This document shows positions 11,844-23,645 of a stretch of 64,000 bases of DNA, piece by piece. The notes beneath the pieces were generated by a model. It saw only the letters and a list, made by a program, of their open reading frames with translations, was not told where the DNA came from and made no database searches. The stretch covers positions 41,591,140 through 41,655,139 of the forward strand of contig NC_081411.1 in the NCBI RefSeq assembly GCF_030272615.1, given 5' to 3'. This DNA comes from Cryptomeria japonica. Its lineage: Eukaryota; Streptophyta; Pinopsida; Cupressales; Cupressaceae. Within the stretch, counting starts at the first letter, position 1, and each line of letters begins with the position of its first letter. The translations under genes and the position numbers were made by a program.

Positions 11844-12644
11844 TTTAGTCCCCGCTTTAGCGGGAGTATAAGTGTATGCCAATACTATCGGTAAAGTACA
11901 AAGAAACAAGATTGAAAGAATTTCACCACGTCAAGGAGGCAAGATACACCAAGCCCCTAGTGGACTAAGGATCTTACAACATCGATTAACAAAGTAAGAG
12001 GGAAGATCAAGGAGGAAGAACCATGACTGGAAGTAGCAAAGTTCCCCTCACTATGAGTCATGAAAAAGAAAAGATACCAAAAATTACAAAGTAAAGTCAA
12101 GTCAAGTAAGTAACTTTGAGAATAAAGAAGGAAAATATGAGTGGAGTGTATGTCCCCATGTTAAAGCGATCGCGTATGCCTTACCAGGAGCGATTGCTTT
12201 AAGGTAGGATACACCCAAGAGAGAAAGAAAGGGAGCACATTATCGCAAGAATTTAGCCCCCAATCGAGAAATAAACCCAAGGATAATGAACACAAAACAC
12301 AAAGCATGAGGCAGTTTTGCTTTCCTCAGGGTCAGTATGTTGTATGATGACTCATGTATATCACATATATATACATAGAATAGTCCCAATTCCCCCAAAA
12401 AAGGAAACTACCCTGGAAGAAAGGGAAGAGAGTTGTCTTTTGAGTCAACATGAAAGAGACCAAAAGAGATCTCAATGCTTTGCATCATCCTCAAGTAGAC
12501 ATTACTAGGAAACATAGAAGAACAGGGATACACATAAAAGAATGATCACAAAAGAGAAAGAAAAGAGAGAGAGGTAGAGGATCTACAGTGCTAATGTAGC
12601 TAGTCTAGCATGACATCCACCTCCTAATCTTGTTGATCACTATT
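11844..12644 (-). other. 3' UTR of element E with palindromes
   Basis: Noncoding stretch between the ORF end and the 3' LTR. It holds an inverted repeat TTAAAGCGATCGC (12161-12173) and GCGATTGCTTTAA (12189-12201), and a polypurine-proximal palindromic block, CCCGCTTTAGCGGG, at about 11852-11865. Equivalent structures sit at the same place in F. Confidence 0.65.
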
Positions 12645-15600
12645 TCAGGAAGGTGGGAAACATGCCAGAGGAGTGATATCGATCACAATAGATGGAGCTA
12701 TCACAAGATCCAAACAAGGGCTATGCTCATGTTCTAAGTCACTTTGTTCAATTCTAGGAGCTAGGATTAAGGATTTTGAAAACTCTGCAGACAAATGTTT
12801 GTCAACATCAACATATTCATATTCACTATCAGAAGCATTAGGAGTTATATTGTCATCATGAATAACATTTTCACCTATTTCTTTATCAATATTTATAGAA
12901 AGAGGAGGTCGCACATGAAAAGAAGTAAAACCATCACATGTTTTTTACAACTTAGTATTTGGAGATTTAGGTTCAACATCTTGCTTAGGAGAAAATGGAA
13001 TAATGTCAACTGTTGGAGTTTTGGGAGATTGAATATTTTGAGGCACAACTTCATGAGCTCTAGCACGACACTTTCATTGGTGTTCTCTCACACAATGATT
13101 CCATTGAGTCTTAGTGGAAGACTAAGAAGAAGGAGGAATATTTGTTGAAGGAGGAACATTCTCATGTTTGGTAGTTGGAGGTTTAGGTTTAGGTCTTTTA
13201 GGTTGAACAAGAGGAGAGGCAGTCTCTTCTCTCTATAAGAGCAAGGAAACAAAGCTGCACCATGTAAAGGAGGAATGTTTGGTGTAGGAAGGAGACCAAG
13301 TCCATCATGAGGAGGAGGTACAGGTCTCACCTTAGGAGAAATATTATTGTTCTTCTTAGGATAAGTCATAGTTTCATCCATAGGAGGAAGATTAGTTCTA
13401 TCTGTCGGGGGAAGAACCTCATCTTCAAGAAGAATAGGAATATCAAGTTTTGGAGTTCTAAGATGGCTTAAGGATAAGATCATATCTTTCTTCCATTTTT
13501 GATAAGATTGAAAGAGAGAATCACTTCTTGATGGAAGAGATTGAAATTGTTTAGGCCAAAAGAAATCAAAAGGAACACCAGGGTTTCTTTCAGCTGGTCA
13601 AAATAAGCTATGGTTAATAGTTATGATTTCTCCATTGTGGGGGAATTTCAAATAGTTATGATTTGGAGAAGCAATATCCTTCATGGAAGATAGACAAGGG
13701 TAGCCCAACTTCACACAAAATTTCTTAGAGGAAGGAATGATAATGAAGTTGACATCCATAGATTTAGTGTGAACCTTAATAGGAAGTGTGATAGAACCAA
13801 TGGTAGGACAAGAGAATCCATCAAATAACCTAACGACCACATTGGTATCATCATAGATTGGTTTATGCCAACGTAAAATGAAAAGATACTCCTCAACGAT
13901 GACATTAACCATGCAAGAGGGATCTATAAGCACACCATGACAAGGCATGTCTTGAATCTTCACAACTATGTATAAACGCCCATCAGGTGTTCTAATTGTC
14001 TCACTAGGGTCAAATGTGATACATAGATTCTTAGGTTTTCCTTGTTTCTCTACCATATTCACCAAGTTTTGAACTGTGGTAGTCACATTAGAAGGAGAGA
14101 AAGAGGCATGTTTAGTCTCAATGACATTAGAGGTATGAGAAGGTAAAGGATCAGTAAAAATTTTAAGATTTTGATTGGGAGGAGCTACTGATTTGTTTCC
14201 CTTATCATTCACACCTACCACAAATATAGTATCATTATCAATTAAATCTTGAATCTTACTTTTTAATGCAAAACATTTCTTAGTATCATGACCAGGTTGA
14301 CGATGAAATTGACAAAAAGAATTATTATCAAAGTAAGGTGAGGTTGCCTTAGAAGGGTCAATTGGTTTTATTGGAGGAAGTTTAATAACATTTCTTTGTA
14401 ACAACTAAGACATAATGCTATGTTAAGATTCATTCAAAGGATTAAATTGTCTTTCTCTATTGAAAAATTTAGAAATAGGAGGCACACCTGTAGTAGCATT
14501 CACATTGTTGTTGTTGATGTTGTCATTAAATTTGATGAGGTCTTTACTTGGTTTGAACTTCGCAAACGGTTGTTGAGCATTGCCACCCTTATCACTCGGA
14601 GCCATAGGAATGGATTGCTCCAGTTGATTCACAGTCAATTGATAATTGTGAAGTGTTGCACACAACTACAAAAAGGATGTAAACTCAGAAAGGAGAAGTT
14701 TTTCTCTAATATCTTTTTGCAAATTAGAAATGCAAATTCCTTGAATATCATTATTAGGCACTGGAAAAGAAATTTGAGAACACGAATGCTTATATCTACC
14801 AATGAAATCAATCACTTTTTCTTTAATGCCTTGTTTACAATGCATTAAATTGGTCAAAGTGATTTTTGGACCTATGTTGTTTTGAAATTGTTGAATAAAA
14901 GCATTTTCTAATTGTTGAAAAGAAATAATAGAATAGGAAGGCAAAGAGCAATACCATTGTAAAGCCTTATCTCTTAATGTTCTAGTAAACAATTTGGCAA
15001 GCAATCTTTCATCATAAGAAAAGTCAGTACACAAAGTCTAGAATGTCTTGACATGTGTTAAAGGATTACCTTTTCCATTATAGAGTTCCAATTGAGGTAC
15101 TTCAACATGTTTAGGAGGGACAACTCTAACAATATCAAGAGAAAGTGGGATCGCGACATCAAATGTGGGCACACTAAACTTAGATTGACTCATGGAAGCG
15201 ATTTTTTGTTACAATGATGACATAGTTTGAGAAAGGTTATTAATGGTTGCTTCGGTTGAAGAATTTATGTTAGGCATGTTTGATTGAGAAGATGGTGTGA
15301 TATTGTTAAAAGAAGGCATTGATTGAGAATAAGGTGGTGGAACATTATGGTAATTAGGCATAGGTGATGATTGAGTGGGAAATGGGGCACTAAAAGGAGG
15401 AATAGAATGATTGGATGAATTTCCCCCTTGTGTCATATTGATTGGGTGAGAGACAAGAGTAATACTTATTGAAGGCATAGGTAAGGATGGAGAATTGATT
15501 GAAGAAGAAGGATTACCCCCATGACTAACGATTGTAGGCATGACATTTTGAGTTGATGTAGCCATGATGTTTGAAGTGAAAGTAGGAATGCTAGCCATTG

Positions 15601-15967
15601 AAGTGGTCAAAGGAATAGTAGAAGGTTGTGAATAACCTAACTTCTCAGCACAACTCTTTATATGCATGACATTAGAACCAACAATATGAGCAATGCCACG
15701 CAATATATCAATTCCATTCTTATCACTTTGAATCATGCATTTTAGACCTTTAATTAATGGAAGAGCTTCACTATTAGGATATTCTTGGGACATCCATTGT
15801 TGAAAGTTGTCAAATTGATTATCCAATTTTGAAAGTTGATCTATGGAAACTCTACTCAAAGCTTCGTCCTCATCATTAGAATCATCAATTGGGTAAATAG
15901 GGATGTTATTAGGATGGGAAGAATTAACATTATCCTCATTGAAAAAGTCACGCAAATTAGGCTCCAT
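12645..15967 (-). pseudogene. GAG-protease ORF of element E
   Basis: ATG at 15967 (MEPNLRDFFNED). One frame holds from 15967 to about 13088 with roughly five premature stops and no indel; a frameshift then leads to the final segment 12914-12645 (ending ITPLACFPPS). The order is an N-terminal conserved region (QFDNFQQWMSQEYP), a Ser/Pro/Asn-rich linker, a retrotransposon gag capsid (TRTLRDKALQWYCSLPSY, then FIQQFQNN), a CX2HX4HX4C knuckle (CQFHRQPGHDTKKC), a retropepsin-like domain (GVLIDPSCMVNVI, then KLGYPCLSSM), and a Pro-rich tail. It stops where RT would begin. Several stops replace Gln codons of the sister copy F, consistent with C-to-T decay. Confidence 0.82.
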
Positions 15968-17198
15968 CTCCTTGGTAATTAAACCTTAGGAAGCCTCAAT
16001 TCTAATGCTTCATCTAACGGGGATAGTATAGGTAGGACTAATAGTGGTAAAACTCATGCACTAGAGGGAAATTTGGGATTTTGAATTTGAATTTTGGGAA
16101 CAAAGTTTGCAAAATTGAATAATACAAAATTCAAGAGAATTATGATTATACAATTTGAACTTTGTTGAAAGCAGAAATGACACAATTTTTTAAAAAAAAT
16201 TAAGAAATTGAGATTTTAAAATTAGGGCCAATAGAATACCACTTAATTTCAAAATTAAAATTGTCAAAATTTGAATTTTTAAAATCAGGTCAGATTATAA
16301 TTAACCATTCAATTTCAAACTTTTCCTTGAAAGTTGTGATGTTGAAATTTGGAAGTATTCTTCATTTTAGAGAGATCAAAATTCGAGAAAATCAGCCAAT
16401 TTTTTGGATTTAATCAATTAAATGCAGTCATAATAGTCTCCTGAAATTTTGGGTAAGAAGCCAGGGACCGTGTTGAAAGTGCACACAGTCCTCCCAACTT
16501 TTTTCAAAAAAATTTAGGGATGAAAGTTACAATGATTTTAAAGCTAACCTCAAAAAATTTGTTAATTTTATGAATTTTAGATAGAGGAAATTAAGGTGTG
16601 AATCTCAAAATAGGACCCTATTAGGGTTTTGAAAAAGATAAGAATTTGAATGGTAAATTTGAAAAAGGTCAAACCTAATGGATAGGGCCACCTTAAAAAA
16701 TGCTTAAAAAATTGAAATTGATTGAAACCAATTGAAATTTACACAAAATCTAAGTAACTTTGAAAATTAGGGTTTTAAGACCTAACCACTCAATTTTAAA
16801 ATTTTGAATTTTGGAAAAGGGAGGGAAATTGAAATTTTGAATTTTAGGAAATAGGGCAAATCTGAAAATAGTTCCAAATCTGAAAATTAAATGTGAATTG
16901 ATTTTTTGCACAAGTTCAAGTTGATTTTTAAAAATTCGGGTTTTGACAATTAACCACTTAATCTTGTAAATTTAATTTACAATTTGAACAAGACAATGAA
17001 GAAATTGAATTTGACAAACAATGCAATTTTCAGATCTAAAACAATAGATGGCAATTTTTTGCAAAACACAAGTTCAATTCCAATTTTTGAAAACTAGGGT
17101 TTTGATTGTATTAACCACTAAGTTTTGTAAATTTGCAAGAAAATTAAACTTGTAAATGAAAAATATGCAATAATTTGTAATGTCAAGCATGTAAGACA
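15968..17198 (-). other. 5' leader of element E
   Basis: AT-rich and noncoding. It contains one copy of the GGACCGTGT...ACACAGTCC stem motif (about 16467-16493) that also occurs in the LTRs and in F's leader. Simple AAAATTTGAAATTTT-like low complexity covers the rest. Confidence 0.55.
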
Positions 17199-17213
17199 TT
17201 GGGTTCACCAAAA
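17199..17213 (-). promoter_or_regulatory. Primer-binding site of element E
   Basis: The minus strand reads TTTTGGTGAACCC directly inside the 5' LTR. The same sequence sits at 29136 in F and, degenerate, at 48308 beside LTR J. I cannot assign the tRNA with certainty from memory. Confidence 0.65.
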
Positions 17214-18414
17214 TGTAATGTGGAAAAAAGGTGAAGAGAGAAGATCAAGTGGAAAGGACTGAAAGTTTCACACAAGGATTCCTTTCAACTTGTCACACAC
17301 ATTACATTTAAAAAGGGGAGAAAATTCACTAGATCCAATCTCAATGGAAAGAGATTGAATACTAAATGAATTGATAATAGATTTGGAAAGTGATACTGCC
17401 GCTCTTTTAGAATGGATATGTTGAATTATGCGATTTAAGACTAAGTGTAAAAGTGTCAAAGAAATTATTAAAACTTGAGATAGAAATGCGGAATGAAGAC
17501 GTGCACCTGGAATTAGAAGTAAAATGTTGAGATGAAGCTCCTCTGCAAATTTGGGTGAAAGTTGTTGGGACCGTGTTGAAAGTGTACACGATGCTCCGAA
17601 AATCCACATGCCAAAAAGGGTTTTTTCATCTCTGAAAATGAAGTCCAAATTTGGAAATACAGCCACGCACCTGCAACCTACACACACAAAAAAAGAGAAA
17701 ATGTTGTTGGGATTGGGGGTTTGCCTTTAGGTCAAACCATGGTTTTGGAATTAACCAAATGATGAAGAGTACTTGCAAGTAAATGAAAGTAAATGACTGA
17801 AGTAGAATTCACCTCAAGAGAGGATGCAATTGAAATGTTGATAGAGTTGTTTGAAAGAATATGTAGAATATGATGTCAAACAGATCTCCTCTTTAATGGT
17901 TGAATCCTTTACTTGAATGCAACACCTAGCCTTGAAAGGAGATTTGAGAATGCTCAATGCTTTAAAGGATACTTGAATGCTTGAATGCTTGATTTCGGTT
18001 AGGATTGTAATTTCCACCTATTGAACTCATATCTCCCAATGGGAGGGAAAAATGTGTCTTATATGTTCATCAGTTAGGGTTAATTGACTGATTTCTCATT
18101 CTAGGCTGACATAGGGAAACTTTTCCCACTTCAAAGTTGCAAAGCTCAATACAAATTTTGAGTGGAGGGGGCCCAAAATAGGTCAAGGACAGGGGTGCCA
18201 CGCTCCTATCCTAGGGGTGACAAGGGCGCCACGCCCCTATCCTACCCTAATTTAGGATGGAGAGCAAGAATAGGCAATGCGGGGTGCAAGGAAATGTAGG
18301 TTTCAAGGGGTGTGAGCATATCTCGGGTCTCCAATCAGGCTTAAGGATTCGTTTGCCAATGTGAAGACCCAAATGCAATAAAAAATTACAAGGTCACAAT
18401 TTTATGATACTACA
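17214..18414 (-). repeat. 5' LTR of element E
   Basis: 1201 bp, TGTAATGTGG ... GATACTACA. Full-length partner of 10705-11843. It includes a GC-rich near-palindromic minisatellite (about 18183-18245) and the GGACCGTGTTGAAAGTG stem motif near 17568. Confidence 0.82.
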
Positions 18415-18949
18415 GGAATAAACAAATAATACAACCACAAATTGAACACCGTATTTTACACGTGGAGGACCCAAATTGGAAAAACAACAGAGAGTGTTAG
18501 CTCTCGAGATAATATAACTAGTTATATGGTGTTTACAAAAGGGGTGGCTCATTGCCAGATTATAAAGATGACTCACTGCTAGAATGCTCATTGCAATATA
18601 TGTAAATGAATAGATGAAAATTGCATCTCCTAATTCATGTGGTCAATTCCAAACTAAGCTCAGATAATAGCTCACACAACCTACAACAAATTTGGCAAGA
18701 GATCATTGTACCACTATCTACAATCACATACAACAAGTCCGAAAAAGGATTACTACACTATGCTATTGAACCAACTACTTGCAACAAACCCAATAAAGGA
18801 TTACTGCAACACTCTCTACACACTGACTTTTCTATATACTCTTTAGCTCATATACTCCTCACACTATAACTACTTTTTTTTCCACAACTTTGTCATTCGC
18901 ATACCTCTTACTCTGCTATATCTCACACACTTTGCTTTCTTTCATTCTC

Positions 18950-19000
<51 letters not shown>

Positions 19001-19592
19001 CGGTAAGCGCATATACCAAAATACTATGTCAGCCAAGCACAAATGATTTATAAAATAATAAGTTGCTTAGATCAACAAGTTATCCAATAAATCCTTGACC
19101 AAATCATGATAATAAAGTCAGTCTTTCCTTGATCTTCTACATGCTTCCTTCACACATTTCATTTACCGTTTCATGTACCTTAATTATCAGGACAAAATAG
19201 GGGTCTATCAAACCCATAGATACAAACTCATAAGCACAATAACTCCAAGCACAATAACTCCTAACTTTAAGATACAGATACCACAAATGCCATAAATTTT
19301 GAAATATAGATCATGATAGATACAATTAAGTACAACTAATACCATTGATACCAAACCTCACACAACTGATACTGGAACAATACATTAACCAAAATAGGCA
19401 CAACTCAATATTCTAGAGCAGAGGATCATCCAGAAATGACTCCAATAGATCATCTATGCCTTACTGATTTATATCACATTGATGCTTGATCAACAATACC
19501 AAAACTGCTTCAATAACATGCACCATCCAGTCCTAACCAGGTAACTAGGTTTGACATCAATGGCAACAATGACAATATTCACACGTCTAACA
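18415..19592 (-). repeat. 5' LTR of element D, right piece
   Basis: Continuation of the LTR begun at 10592, colinear with 6130-7261. It carries a (CA)n microsatellite at about 18952-18997; the other LTR has only a short TATATA tract at the equivalent place. Ends TCTAACA at 19592. Confidence 0.75.
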
Positions 19593-20968
19593 TTTTCAAC
19601 TAGGTTTCACACACCTTTTCCATCAAATCTACTTTTATATCATTCACATTTACATCACATTGTTTCAAACACATCCCACTCTTTTGTACACTTCAACACA
19701 TACATTTACTCATCCTATATACAAAGTTGTTCATTAAAATTACAACTAGGTTGGCCTAAAATAGAGTATAAAAAATTACATAAGCTAGGTCATTCAGACC
19801 AATAATATCCAATGCAGTCCACTCTACAAGAATTAGGGGACCCAAAATCAACACTACTCCTCCTTCTAAGTTGGTTTCAATGAATTGAATACCCTAACAC
19901 TTTGTCCAAATCAGATTCCAAATGAAACATGTAGATAAACAATAAAATTTTGTAATTAGTCAGCTTGAGAGCATCTTCCAATGCAAATTACTTAATGTGG
20001 ATCTCCACACACCACGGTGAGACCCAAAATAATATTCTAACTCAACCTCCAATGCCTATTTGAACCAAGAAAAGCATGATCCAAATAACATAATCCATCT
20101 AGGCACACTGAGACCCAACACAACTAACCATACCAAGCATAAACTAGCATAACTCACTTGTGTCCTTATATACAGAGATATTCATTAAAATTATAAACTA
20201 GGTTTGTGTAAAATAAAGCATATAAAACTACATAAACTAGGCCATCTAGACCAATAATATCCAATGCAAACCACTCCAGGAGAAAGAGGGGACTCAAAAT
20301 CAGCATCGTTCATCCTTCTAAGTTGATTTCAATGAACCACATACCCTAACACACCTTCCAAAGCCTGTTCAAAGTGAAACATGTAGATAAACAATAAAAC
20401 TTAGCGACTAGTCGGCCTAAGAACATCTTCCAATGCAAATTACCTAGTGCGGATCTCCACACACTAAAATGAGACCCAAAATAATATTCTAACTCAACCT
20501 CTAATGCATATCCAGACCAAAAAAAACATGATCCAACAAGATAATCCATCCAAGCACAATGAGACCCAACACAACCGATGATACCATGCATAAACTAGCA
20601 TAGCTCACTTTTTGAACAATAACAACTCTAGAGATTTAAACTATGACACTCCACAAGATAAATAAGCATGTCCTCTAAACTGCAACACTTGAATTCACAT
20701 ATCCAGAAGCCACTAAGCAAATTATGAACCATTCTAACAAACTCTCACTGTTAGAGAACAAAAATGACTAAAATCATCTGAGAAACCAAAGGACCTATAA
20801 AGTTGATAGTACACCATTCACAGAATATTAACATTACATCCAAGTCCGAACACCATACTCTTCACAATTCGGAACAAAATATTCTTCCATTAGGGCATTA
20901 AATACTCTTTTTAGTGTATTAAAACTTTTGCTACACTATTTTTTGAGAAACTCATCATGTAAGCACAA
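19593..20968 (-). repeat. Probable older copia-type LTR containing a 448-bp tandem duplication
   Basis: No coding sequence. About 19718-20163 is repeated at 20166-20600 (shared anchors ACCAATAATATCCAATGCA, AACATGTAGATAAACAATAA and GAGACCCAAAATAATATTCT), a period near 448 bp. The sequence is cut by G at 20974 and seems to resume after it (39424-39602), where AGTTTGACATCAATTACAAC...TCTAACA resembles the end of D's LTR. That makes the whole block a candidate LTR of a further copia-type element. Confidence 0.5.
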
Positions 20969-20973
20969 CATAT

Positions 20974-22582
20974 TGGTGTAGGAGCACCTAGGTTCTAATT
21001 TCCTTGTTTTTGCAAATTTTGGCTTGTACTGACCTTAGCAAAGTCGGTGGTGAAAAAGGACTTCGGGAGGGTCCAAGAGTGAGTATTTTGGCAATGTAGG
21101 TCTAGCTGGAGTTCATTTTATCTAGGTTTGCATTTTTGTGTAGATAGTGTGTTTTGAGTAGTTTTGACCTTTTTGTTGGTCAAATGTTGACAAAATCCTT
21201 AGAGGGGGTTAAGTAAGCCTTAGAAATGTTTAAGATGCCATATGTGATGACTGGGTATAGGTCTCTTAGGTTGGAGAGATCAAAAGTGTCAAAAACACAA
21301 AGTTGCAAAAAGTTGTCATGACAACTTTTGTCCTGAAGTTGGTTAGCGGTGGATTTAGGGATTGCTCAATGCCATGGAAGGATTAAACACATGGAAAAAC
21401 TATATAAAACCCCTCCTACATGTTTTTCAAGGTTGGTGTACTTGTAATTTGAAAGCAATAATCAAAACACAAGATTTTGGACTGCACTTTTACATTGTTT
21501 TTGTCAATTTTGCATTCTTGTGAAATTTTAATGGATTGAATCCATGAATCCAATGATGGATTGAGATTCAATGGTGTATTGCAGAGTAGGATTTTCATTT
21601 TCAAGCATTGTAATTAGCTTTTTACTACTGTTGAAGTGATTTGATTCACAAATAGCCAGTTTTGGCTTGTAAATAGTCTTTTCTTTGTAAATATGGTTGC
21701 CCCATGAATCCCACACGTGCTGCCATCACGACTAGTTGGGGTATGGTTGGAAACCTTTTGTATAGTGTAAATATATAGGTTAAAGTGCTGGATAAGTGTT
21801 TGATCATGATTGACACCTCTTTCTAGGCGAGTCCAGGAGCAACTCGGTTAGAGAAGAAGAGGTGAAAAAGTGTCAAATAGTGTAGAGGTGAAAGTAAAAG
21901 CACCATTACTAAATTTGGAGGAGTTCATGGGCTTGGGAAAGACTTGTATGAGCTAGGAGGATACTTGAAGAATCCATTTCATAGAAAAACCCCAAATTGC
22001 CTACTCACTACTAGTTTAAGCCCTTGAAAACCCTACAAACCCTCATTTTGGGGTTCATACCTTGTACGGTCAGACCAAAGCCTAAAACCACAAAAATCTA
22101 TTGGGCATGGGTGTATCATTGAAGGAAAGAAAAACTTGTTTGGGGGTTCTTTGAGTCATTTTCCTCCAAGCCCTATAAAACCAGTCTAGGAGGCCTAATT
22201 AGGCCTAATTCCTTGTAGCCCTTTTCCGGACAAGATTGTGAAATCGGTAGGAAATCTTAAGATTGCAAACTACCAAAGGACTCCTTATGCACCAAAAAAA
22301 TGTTAAAAGACCTATTACACCTCTGTAACATCTCAGGTCAATTGGGGGTCAATATGACAAGTGGGGGCTAAGAGGCCAAAATTGAGCACTAGAGAAGTAC
22401 AGTGAATTGATAGGGTTCCTAACCAAAACACCTAAAGAAAACACCCTAGAAGGGACAAGAACCAAGCCCTAGAAGAGAGTGAGAGGGATTTGGAGGCCTA
22501 GAAAGGAACTAGGATTGGTGAGTTAGTGGAATTGAGCAACATCAACTAAGGAAGTGTTGAGTGGGCTAGGTAAACCCCATCA
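20974..22582 (+). repeat. 5' LTR of element G
   Basis: 1609 bp, closely matching 37798-39423. It contains AACTATATAAA about 400 bp in, a likely promoter TATA box (near 21398). By eye it differs from its partner by several percent, mostly transitions. Confidence 0.9.
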
Positions 22583-22585
22583 AAT

Positions 22586-22598
22586 TGGTATTAGAGCC
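22586..22598 (+). promoter_or_regulatory. Primer-binding site of element G
   Basis: TTGGTATTAGAGCC just after the LTR end is close to the initiator tRNA-Met primer site TGGTATCAGAGC. Confidence 0.8.
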
Positions 22599-22623
22599 TA
22601 CAAGATTTGAGCTAGTAAGGTTG

Positions 22624-23511
22624 ATGTCCTTGTTTTTAGGAGAGTTGTTTCGAGACAAAATGGTGATCAATTTTGAATTGGCAAGGAAAGTGGAAGACCA
22701 GGAGGAGGAGAATAGGCTCCTGAAGGAAAAGTTGGAAAGATTGGAGAGAAAGCTTGGTGATATTGAGAGCAAGGCAAAAGAAGTGTATGTAAAGGTGGAA
22801 GGAGTAGAAGGAAAGGGTAAAGAAGTGGTAGAGGTAGAAAAGATACCTGAACCTGATCTTATCTTAGAGAAAGAACCTTTTTTGAAGGTATTTAAGGCCT
22901 TGAGTGACAAGTCACTGGAAGGATTGCCATTGTTCACTGGCAAGATGGAGGCAAAAGTGGTCCTAGAATGGATAGAAGGTATGGAGAACCACTTTGAGTG
23001 TGAATGCATAACTGAAGCCCAAAGAGTTAGAGTAGCCAAGTCCAGGATGAGAGGCCCTGCTCTCACATGGTGGCCATTTGTACAAGATGAGAGGAAGAAA
23101 ATGGGCAAAGCACCCATCTCTTCTTGGAAAGGGATGTTAGTTAAAATCAAAGAAGTCTATCTCCCTAATAACTATGAAGTGAAAATTCATAGGAAGAGGC
23201 AAAACTTAAGGTAGAAGGATCTTGATGTCAGTAGCTACACCAAAGAGTTTCACAAACTTAGCCTTAGATCTCATGTGGTAGAAGAGGAGAGTCTCAAGAT
23301 TGCTAGGTACCTAAATGGACTACGGTGGAACATCCAAGAAATTAGTTTGATGAGCCCAAAAACAGTCCATCAAACTTTTCAACTTGATCTTAAGGTGGAG
23401 GAAAAACTAAAAAGAAGACATGAATCAAGCAATAATAGTGGCAGAGGCAAGGGAAAATACAATAGAGGCCATAGAGGAGGCTTTGGTGGAGAAGTTCTGA
23501 ACAAAGAATAG
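22624..23511 (+). pseudogene. Gypsy gag (element G)
   Basis: The first good ATG is 22624 (MSLFLGELFRDKM). A coiled-coil stretch (EEENRLLKEKLERLERKL) is followed by the Ty3/gypsy capsid region, WIEGMENHFECE to ALTWWPFVQ. An in-frame TAG at 23212-23214 breaks the protein; the same frame resumes (SYTKEFHKLSLRSHVVEEE, LKVEEKLKRRHE) and ends in an RG-rich tract (GRGKGKYNRGHRGGFGG) at a TAG at 23509. The next segment is in another frame. Confidence 0.85.
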
Positions 23512-23645
23512 GAGGAGAGTCTAAACTCACTAAGCAACAAGATAGTGTCAGCAGCAGGGGAGGATTCAATAGAGGAAGGGGATCAAAAAATGGTTCTAGA
23601 GGAAGATCTAGTAGCCAAGGTAGAGGTTCCTCATACTTTGCAACA

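Larger units (their letters stand above)
10705..18414 (-). mobile_element. Element E: gypsy-type GAG-protease-only LTR element
   Basis: 7.7 kb, minus orientation, inserted in D's LTR. The left LTR (10705-11843) and right LTR (17214-18414) match each other and, more distantly, the LTRs of F at 25188 and 34468 (TGTAGNGTC...AAAATTGTGAC start). The internal region has a leader, one long GAG-protease ORF and a 3' UTR, with no RT, RNase H or integrase. A 5-base target duplication is not recoverable because the left junction is deleted. Confidence 0.82.
5986..19592 (-). mobile_element. Element D: non-autonomous copia-type LTR element with extra ORF, interrupted by E
   Basis: Two LTR copies bracket an internal region with only a coiled-coil/zinc-knuckle gag and an unknown ORF; no protease, integrase, RT or RNase H is seen. 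The left LTR is 5986-7261. The right LTR is split into 10592-10704 and 18415-19592 by insertion of E. The primer site is at about 10578-10591 and the polypurine tract (minus CGGGGAGATT) at about 7262-7270. I could not find a convincing target-site duplication. Multiple stops mark it as old. Confidence 0.75.
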
